From NCBI GenBank assembly GCA_036172665.1, contig CM069871.1, positions 3,100,001 to 3,164,000 of the forward strand: a DNA stretch of 64,000 nucleotides, written 5' to 3'. The position numbers and the translations under genes are program-made. Positions 56,086-64,000 of the stretch are shown here, piece by piece. Numbering within the stretch: position 1 is the first letter of the stretch; each line of letters starts with the position of its first letter. The notes under the pieces are model-generated. The model did not search any database. It was not told where the DNA came from and saw only the letters and a list, made by a program, of their open reading frames with translations. Origin of the DNA: Prosopocoilus inquinatus (Eukaryota > Arthropoda > Insecta > Coleoptera > Lucanidae).

Positions 56086-56379
56086 GGGACGACTTTTGGC
56101 CTCGCGGGGGCCCTAGTAGGTGTGCATGTTTCATGCAACGAAGGCAATGCCATTTATATAGAAGAACGTAGTCACAAATAGTTGAAATAATTTGGTCGAA
56201 AAGATTCACAGGAAAAAAAAAATCAATTTAAGATGTTAAGTGTAAAATGCTGTAGTGCAAGCGTTAAACATAGAACCGACTGATTTAAGTAAGTGTTAAC
56301 ATGCAGTAAATACCTCGTGCTCCTATATTTAAGTGATTTATTATTATTAGGTTTTTAATTTAGTTTTTTTTTTTCGCTC

Positions 56380-56750
56380 TTTGGTAGTTTTAAAAGAAGC
56401 AGGGCACTTGCTGTACGTGCGTGTGTGTATTATTAGACCTCCTCTTCGATCTGAACTGAAGGCTCTCACGATCACTCTCCAGCGGCTCCCCTTGGTCGAT
56501 TTTCTTGTTTGTGTCAGCTGGGCAGACGCAGTCTGCAACTCTGCATTGCACCACGTCCACGTTAGTTTTCGTTTCGATTTCGCTTGCACGGTTTCGTATT
56601 TTTAAGACGTTTTTTTTTTTTTTTTATAAGCGGAGCGTTGTTGTGTTCGTTCCTCATTGTGTCGTTTCACGCTCCTCTAATTTTAGACCTTCCCCATTGA
56701 TATATTTGGATTACTCTTAGTTTCTTTACCTCCTTCTCGCCTCGGTAAGT
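56380..56750 (+). promoter_or_regulatory. Candidate alternative promoter / 5' UTR exon
   Basis: A stretch that is GC-richer than its surroundings and not visibly repeated elsewhere in the window ends in a strong donor (CGCCTCG|GTAAGT near 56740). It lacks a long reading frame. The pattern suits a non-coding first exon of the gene begun at 50610 or of a downstream gene. Direct evidence is only composition and the donor. Confidence 0.25.
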
Positions 56751-57449
56751 TTATAATATCGCTGCTGGAGGAAGTATTATTCATTTAAGTATGCGCACGA
56801 AGTGACTCACCGCAATTATTTCTATTATTGTCTTGTTCATTTGTTTAGAAAAAAACAAAAAAAAAACCGAATCAGTTAAGAAAATGACCGCGCGCATTTT
56901 AAATGCGTTGCAAACGCGATTAACCTTTTTCTGTTACGCTTTTTCGTGTTTCCGTTAATTTAATTTGTTATTTATTAGTGCGTGCCTAAAATTGAGAAAC
57001 GCCGATATTAAGAATGCATGCGTGATGTACATACGTACATGCAAATCGCAGAAGAAATGTTATCCATATCTACATACATTAAAAAAAAAAATGATTATGT
57101 GTTTGCAGAAACTCTCTTATAGCCCAACAGGATTTATATACATACATTATGTTGAAATCGACAATTTCTTCGGTTTACCTAATTTCCCTTGTACGTTGCG
57201 GAGGTTGCTTAATTACGTATGAAAGCATGAAAAATTGCCAGACGAAACATCTGTCCCAAGGAACCACAAATTTTTTATGAAATATAAACATTTATAAAAC
57301 ATCTGCGGTTGTTACTTGGGGTGTTTGCCAGAAGAAAACAGAAGTATTGATTCCATCTTGCTGCGATACGAAATGGCGAAAGAAATAACGAAAAAGAAAA
57401 TTACAATAACAATATTATTTAGTGTAGTAGTCTTAATATAATTGAAATA

Positions 57450-58430
57450 AGAACAGTGGCGTAACTAGAAATCAAACCGGCGGGTTTGGGGTTGCAAAAT
57501 TTTCACCAACACCTTACAATTTCATTATTTATTGTTAACGAAGTAAAACTGAAAAAGGATCGTTAACTATTTCATTAAAACTGAACTCAAGAACCAAATT
57601 TAGAAGAAAAATTGTTCAATTCAAATTCAAAAGATATTGGGCGCTAATTTACGGATTGTCAGTGCCATCTATCGTCTGAAATCGAGATTTTCTGCTGCTT
57701 TCCTAAAAATTCACCATTTTCAGACAATAGATGGCGTTAACAATCTGTGACTTATAATTTGAATTAGCATCCAACCTCTTCCGGAAATATCAAATGTTGT
57801 TTGTTCTTATTCTTCTTGTTCTTTTTTCTTTGTGTTTTCTGTAGAAGAAAATATAAATACATACAGCGTGTCCCCAGGTAGACTGAAAAAGAGATTTTTT
57901 TTTATTTTCAACTTTAAAGTAGAAACTTTAATAAGAATATTTTTTTTTTCTGAAGTTGAAGACAAGGTTTTTCTTGTGTATTAAAATAACGATCACTTTT
58001 AAAATGTGATTTGTCTTTAAAAGACTGAACCGAACTGAACTATGTTTAAAATAATTAATAAAATTTTAAGTAAATTAAAGTTGAAAGCAAAAAATAGTAC
58101 ATAAAAAGCAGTTTCCTGTATAATCGTTCTTCCTCAAAATGATGTTGTTTAAGTATGACTTAAGGAAGATTTTAAGAAAGTTTTGAGCTTGCAAAATTTG
58201 AAATTTGAAAATTTTTTTAAGAAAAGAGGTTGGGCGCTAATTTAATTTACGGATTGTTAGTGCCATCTATCGTCTGAAATCGAGATTTTCTGCTACTTTC
58301 CTAAAAATTCACCACTTTCAGACAATAGATGGCGTTAATAATCGGTGACTTATAATTTGAATCAGCATCCAACCTCTTCCGGAAATATCGAATGTTGTTT
58401 GCTCTTATTCTTCTTGTTCTTTGTTTTTTG
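57450..58430. repeat. Duplicated block, copy 2, preceded by a partial copy
   Basis: CAGTGGCGTAACTAGAAATC at about 57454 looks like the end of an interspersed element. A foldback unit follows (57632-57781), then the full copy of 52836-53400 (57845-58425). Sequence agreement between copies is very high by eye. Confidence 0.75.
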
Positions 58431-60400
58431 TTTTTTCTAAGAAAAACATCAGTGTATTATAAGAGCAAAAAATATGCGATTTTTTCGGAAGAGGTTGGAT
58501 GCTAATTCACCTGATTGTTAACTCCATCTACTGTCTGAAAATGTGATTTATAAATTTTCTTTTTTTTTTTTTTGAGTGGGAAAAAATTGGAACAAAAATA
58601 ATAGAAAAACATTCAATTCTGTTGTTTGCTCTTATTCTTCTTGTTCTTTTTTTTTGTTTTCTCTAAGAAAAACATCGGTGTGTTATAAGAGCAAAAAATA
58701 CGCGATTTTTTCGGAAGAGGTTGGATGCTAATTCACCTGATTGTTAACTCCATCTACTGTCTGAAAATGTGATTTATAAATTTTCTTTTTTTTTTTTTTT
58801 GAGTGGGAAAAAATTGGAACAAAAATAATAGAAAAACATTCAATTCTTCCGGATGAGGTTTGACGGTAATTTACAATCTGTTAACGTCTGTTAACTGAAA
58901 ATTGTGTGAAATTTTTATACTCTTTCTTTTTTAAGTAAGAAAAATTGTTCGATTCTTCTAGAAGAAAAGTTAAGTTGCAGGTTGTCAACGCCATCTGTTG
59001 TCTGAAAATGGAGAAGAATTTATCGCTCTCTTCTATTTTTTTTGAAGTGGAAAAAATTAGAACAACAAATGTTCGATTGATTCGGAAGAGAGTAAACTCG
59101 GATTTTTAATTTTCTTGATTTAGCAGAAAGTTAACGCCATCTACTGACGGACTTTTAAATTCTTTCTTACAAGTAGTATTCGCTTTTCTTTTGTTTTTAA
59201 GTTTTTTTTTTTACAATTGTCTATTGTATTGTACTGTACACTCTTGCTGTACACTGTCAGTTAACGCCATCTATTGCCGAATTTTTATTTCTTTTTGTAA
59301 ATAGCATTTGCACCATTTGTCTCCGGTTAGTTTTCTTATGTTTTTTTTTCGTCGAATTTTTGTCTGTGAGTTTCAAATCCTTCAACAGAAGTTACTGTTT
59401 TTTAATTTTTTTTTTACAATTGTTTATTGTATCTTGCCGTGTACTGTTAGTCAGCGCTATCAATTGCCGAATTTATTTCTTTTTGTAAATAGCATTTGCA
59501 TGTCTCCGGTCGGTTTTTTTTTGTTTTTTTTTTGTCGAATTTTTGTTTGTGAGTTTCAAATATTTCAACAGAAGAGTTACCAATCTTACTATACCATTTT
59601 GAGAAAAACAATTACTGTTTATTGCATAGCTAATGTCTGCCGTTGCTAGGCAACGTGACGTCACAAAAATAGAATTATATTCGTTGTGATCCCTAACACT
59701 GTTTTGGTTTACTAATTTTGCATTATTTTTTTAAGTAAAACTGAGAGAAAAGATTCACTGAAACCGAACTCAAGAACCAAATTTAAATATTCATGTCTTT
59801 AGCTGCTTGGGATTTTTTTTTTTCTAAAAAGGAGCTGTCAAAATTTTAGGTTAGAAAAACTGCCGAAAACTCTAGCGCTAAGCGGACGATGTTTCAAATG
59901 TTTCTCGAATACATTCCGGGGGAAATTTGTCGGAAATTAAAGCAAGCGAAATTAAAGCAAGCGAAATTAATTTCGACAGTGGACTAACAGATGGCGCTAC
60001 TTTTATTTGAAACTTTTCGTGTTAGAAAAGCTCCCCAAAACTAGCGTTAAGCAGTAGTTTCAATTTCAATTGTCTTATAAGTAGTATTCGCTTCTCTTTT
60101 GTTTTTATTTTTTTTTTTTTACAATCGTCTATTGTATTGTACTGTACACTCTTGCTGTACACTGTCAGTTAACGCCATCTATTGCCGAATTTTTATTTCC
60201 TTTTGTAAATAGCATTTGCATGTCTCCGGTTAGTTTTCTTTTGTTTTTTCGTCGAATTTTTGTCTGTGAGTTTCGAATAGCTCAGCAGAAGAGTTATCAA
60301 TCTTACGTATATCTTAGTATTCGCTTTTCTTTTGTTTTCAATTTTTTTTTACAATTGTCTATTGTATTGTACTGTACTTGAGTTGAAACTTGCGGTTTTT
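58431..60400. repeat. Cluster of foldback fragments and 220-240-bp tandem units
   Basis: Two near-identical stretches of about 180 bp (about 58440-58600 and 58670-58840) share AAGAGCAAAAAATA, TTTTTTCGGAAGAGG and CATCTACTGTCTGAAAATG. Tandem units like those at 53840-54430 follow at about 59205-59330, 59410-59560 and 60100-60370. A fragment of the 4.6-kb repeat lies at about 59826-60050. Confidence 0.65.
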
Positions 60401-61791
60401 ATAATTCATTAAGTACACCTTTCTACCGTTCCTCTTCTTTTTCTTTTTAATTTTAGCTTTTTTCATTGTTATTACAGATTTCGTGTAATCCCTTTACGTT
60501 CTTTCGTGCATGTTTTTTTGGCTCGTGGCAAATAAATACTATTATTATTATTATTTTCAATGGGATTGGACAGTTTTAAAGTTAACAGCTCGTTTATAAT
60601 ACCAAACTCTTTTTTTTACGTTATTTCACAAGTAAGTAAGTACCTAGAAACATTTCATAACGATTTTTTCAATTAATGCGCCTCAAAGAAATACTCAATG
60701 GCTCCGTGATATAGCAACAAACTTCAGTTTTCCAATAATATTGTAACTACCACATCCTGACACCGGTAAACATCAATACATTCCCTCCAAAAGAAAAAAA
60801 AACTAATAATAAGCACGCAGCGGTTAGTTTTAGGTTTTTAATATCGGAACAAGAATATTTAAGACATTTACCGGATGTTGCATGAATGTCAACGCTTAAT
60901 ATTGTACAGAAATAATTTGTATTCAATGATTTCGGTTTCAATGACCTTAAGTAAAACCTGAGGCCATCCGCTCTCTACTAATAGGACAATACAGTGTCCG
61001 TCCTTCTTATGGCTTGAGAATTTCTTAACAACTTTAAATTTAGTTCACCCAGTGCAGGTGGCAATGGCGAATGCAAAAGGTTACATTACTGGGCGATCGA
61101 AATAAACGATGCTAATGTACTTGGGTTAATTGCACACCAAGATGAGTAACACATCCGCAAATAAACGGCTATTAAAGTAATTGCAGGCATTAACGAGAGT
61201 GAAACAATACGCCATCAAACCACCAGCATCGAGAGATGTTTTTTTTTGGTTAACTGTGTCACTGTGTGTATATGAAGGTGGCTAATTTATTGCCGCCACT
61301 CTCTAAACAGTCGGGGATTTTGAGGACGCCGCCGCAACACACTGTATAAAGAGAAAAAATAATCCAAATCCGCACGTACATAATTAATATTTGATTATTA
61401 TCAGCACGTATTAAGAAAAAGTGCATTTTCTCTAATTATTTAAAACCATTTATTACCACAGTCCGGAAAATTCCAGACGTTCCTGGAATTTTTTTTTTTG
61501 CAAAGATTGGGCGAACAAAACACACGCTTCCGGTCGAATGTTTGCCGACTTTTATGAATACCAGCACGGCGTTCCACAAAGACAATGAGAGTGCTGCCTC
61601 TAATTAAAGGAAATTTGCGAGATTTATTGCCGAGCGAAGGTTTTTTTTTCTTGCAGTCACAAAAACGTAAAAACGGAATCGACTTCAAAACAGATATATT
61701 GAAGGTCGCATGGGGAAATAATAAATAGTTTTGCGCATTTAATAAAATTAAACTCAATTCTCAAGCGTTAATTGCACATACATATACTAAA
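60401..61791. other. Unassigned, mostly single-copy sequence
   Basis: No gene or clear repeat was recognised. A short (ATT)n run is at about 60536-60556. Confidence 0.4.
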
Positions 61792-62352
61792 TATACAGGG
61801 TGTAACAAAAATACAGGCCGCTATTTCACGGACGTGTTCCACAGTTAAAAAGAAAGAAAAAAGTTCGTATAAACATGTATATAGGGTGTTCACGGGAAGC
61901 TGCAACAACAACTAACTCTCTTATTTCTAACTCTCTTATTTGAATTTGTACGAAGTAACTTATGTTGGACGAGTTTCAGGACCTCTCCTGCCCAATTTTA
62001 TAGCAATATCGGAAAAACAAATGACTGTCAGTTTTTTGAGATCTTCAATTGTTTTTAACATTTTTTTTTAATAAAACATATTTTTTTTCTCACCGCATCA
62101 CGTTCAGAACGTCATATTAATTACGTCTTTTTCCACGTTTACTTTAAAGTTTTAATTAAAATTAAATATTTAATTTTCAGTATCATAATTTTAATAATTT
62201 AATTGTAACATAAAAACAGCCGATTTCTTGGATATACGTTTGTTTGAACTTTTTCTTCGCTTTGGTCAGTGGAATACCTTAGAAGTTCTTTCTATTTATC
62301 TGTAGAATACGTCCGTGAAGCAGCGGTCTGTATTTTTGTTACACCCTGTATA
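61792..62352. mobile_element. TIR element (about 560 bp) at the edge of a satellite array
   Basis: The left end TATACAGGGTGTAACAAAAA then TACAGGCCGCTATTTCACGG is the inverse of the right end CCGTGAAGCAGCGGTCTGTA then TTTTTGTTACACCCTGTATA (44 bp with few mismatches). The interior has no coding frame and contains another such end-like phrase (ATAGGGTGTTCACGGGAAGC at about 61881). The right end is the sequence repeated at the end of every monomer of the adjoining array. Confidence 0.8.
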
Positions 62353-64000
62353 TACTTAAAAAATTAAAGAAAAAAAATCAAATATATTTATTTGTTTTGT
62401 TTAAACAAATAGGAATATGCATTCGATTAGAATTTAATACAACAGGTTTTGTAGGACGCCCGTGTCGGTCTGGAGTGTCCCTAGCTTCGGTTATTACTGT
62501 AGTTTGCAATAAAACGCTAATTATAACGGCGATTTATTTTATTTCTTTTTCTCTCGACTAGGTTTATTTTGAAAAAAAAAAACGTCATGGCAAGTTATTT
62601 TATTTATTTATGCATACATACTAATTCAATTCTTTATGACGGAACATGTGAATTGATACGTCTGTGAAGTAGCGGCCTGTACTTTTGTTACACCCGTATA
62701 TACTTAAAAAATTAAAAAGAAAATCAAATATATTTATTTGTTTTGTTTAAACAAATAGGAATATGCGTTCGATTAGAATTTAATACAACAGGTTTTGTAG
62801 GACGCCCGTATCCGTCTGGAGTATCCCTAGCTTCGGTTGTTACTGTAGTTTGCAATAAAACGCTAATTATAACGGCGATTTATTTTATTTCTTTTTCTCT
62901 CGACAAGAAGGTTTATTTAGAAAAAAAAATAACGTCAGGGCAAATTATTTTATTTATTTATGTATACATACTAATTCAATTCTTTATGACGGAACATGTG
63001 AATTGATACGTCCGTGAAGTAGCGGCCTGTATTTTTGTTACACCCTGTATATACTCAAAAAATTAAAAAAAAATCAAATATATTTATTTGTTTTGTTTAA
63101 ACAAATTGGAATATGCATTCGATTAAAATTTAATACTACTGGTTTTGTAGGACTCCCGTGTCCGTCTGGAGTGTCCCTAGCTTCGGTTATTACTGTAGTT
63201 TGCAATAAAACGCTAATTATAACGGCGATTTATTGTATTTCTTTTTCTCTCGAAGTTATTTTATTTATTTATGCATACATACTAATTCAATTCCTTATGA
63301 CGGAATTGATACGTCCGTGAAGTAGCGGCATGTATTTTTGTTACACCCTGTATATACTTAAAAAGTTAAAAAAAAAATCAAATATATTTATTTGTTTTGT
63401 TTAAATAAATAGGAATATGCATTCGATTAGAATTTAATACTACATGATTTTTAGGACGCCCGTACCCGTCTGGAGTGTCCCTAGCTTCGGTTATTACTGT
63501 AGTTTGCAATAAAACGCTAATTATAAAGGCGATTTATTTTATTTCTTTTTCTCTCGACAAGAAGGTTTATTTAGAAAAAAAAAAAAAACGTCAGGGCAAG
63601 TTATTTTATTTATTTATGCGTACACACTAATTCAATTCTTTATGACGGAACATGTGAATTGATACGTCCGTGAAGTAGCGGCCTGTATTTTTGTTACACC
63701 CTGTATATACTTAAAAAATTAAAGAAAAAAAATCAAATATATTTATTTGTTTTGTTTAAACAAATAGGAATATGGATTCGATTAGAATTTAATACAACAG
63801 GTTTTGTAGGACGCCCGTACCCGTCTGGAGTGTCCCTAGCTTCGGTTATTACTGTGGTTTGCAATAAAACGCTAATTATAACGGCGATTTATTTTATTTC
63901 TTTTTCTCTCGACAAGAAGGTTTATTTAGAAAAAAAAATAATAACGTCAGGGCAAGTTATTTTATTTATTTATGCGTACATACTAATTCAATTCTTTATG
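62351..64000. repeat. Satellite-like tandem array, about 350-bp monomer, running off the window
   Basis: Monomers start at about 62351, 62699, 63050, 63353 and 63706, so lengths are about 348, 351, 303 and 353 bp plus a partial. Each contains TTTGTTTTGTTTAAACAAAT, TCGATTAGAATTTAATAC, GGAGTGTCCCTAGCTTCGG and TAACGGCGATTTAT, and ends ACGTCCGTGAAGTAGCGG then TTTTTGTTACACCCTGTATA. The third monomer has lost about 45 bp including the AAGAAGGTTTATT part. Open frames starting MFKQIGIC recur because the array repeats; they are not genes. The array continues past 64000. Confidence 0.9.

Noticed and set aside
62743..63320. Repeated open frames starting MFKQIGIC
   Set aside because: They are translations of the tandem array and differ by indels between monomers, with no sign of coding constraint.

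Overview
The window is nuclear DNA from an insect. The protein-coding content is arthropod-like: insect gustatory receptors of the 7-transmembrane family, a vap-type RasGAP and a Zn72D/ZFR-type zinc-finger protein. It is AT-rich, has many very short introns (54-66 bp) with GT-AG or GC-AG ends, and is crowded with short foldback transposons. A beetle is my best guess from intron size, repeat style and receptor organisation, but the sequence alone does not settle the order. No bacterial, organellar or viral gene was seen. || Layout. 89-2627 (+): PA2G4/EBP1, five exons. 3208-3685 (-): MICOS subunit MIC13/QIL1, two exons, tail-to-tail with PA2G4. 5699-13500 (-): gustatory-receptor locus 1. 16839-19241 (-): gustatory-receptor locus 2. 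19661-20741 (-): POC1-type WD40 protein. 23592-31377 (+): RasGAP (SH2-SH3-SH2-PH-C2-GAP), eleven exons. 33958-42406 (+): ZFR/Zn72D, fifteen exons. 42944-45598 (-): Hikeshi, three exons, tail-to-tail with ZFR. 50610-50759 (+): first coding exon of a gene running beyond the window. 50760-64000 is repeat-rich and probably mostly its first large intron. || The most interesting coding feature is the receptor region. Each locus has two long first exons (277-286 codons) that all end in phase 0 with a strong GTAAGT donor, and only one C-terminal exon (95-97 codons) carrying the family's TYhhhhhQ signature. The simplest reading is two genes with alternative promoters and first exons spliced to a shared C-terminal exon, giving four receptors of 372-381 residues. 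Locus 1 is stretched to 7.8 kb by transposon insertions; locus 2 keeps the same design in 2.4 kb. || The remaining sequence is dominated by non-autonomous elements: several MITE families with visible terminal inverted repeats and, in places, target duplications or an empty paralogous site; a tRNA-like SINE candidate in a ZFR intron; a TIR element carrying a minisatellite; a duplicated block around 52.8-60.4 kb; and a satellite-like array (62.35 kb to the window end) whose monomer ends in a transposon terminal repeat. No transposase or reverse-transcriptase reading frame was recognised. Exon coordinates were derived by eye from splice sites and reading-frame continuity; a few may be off by one base.
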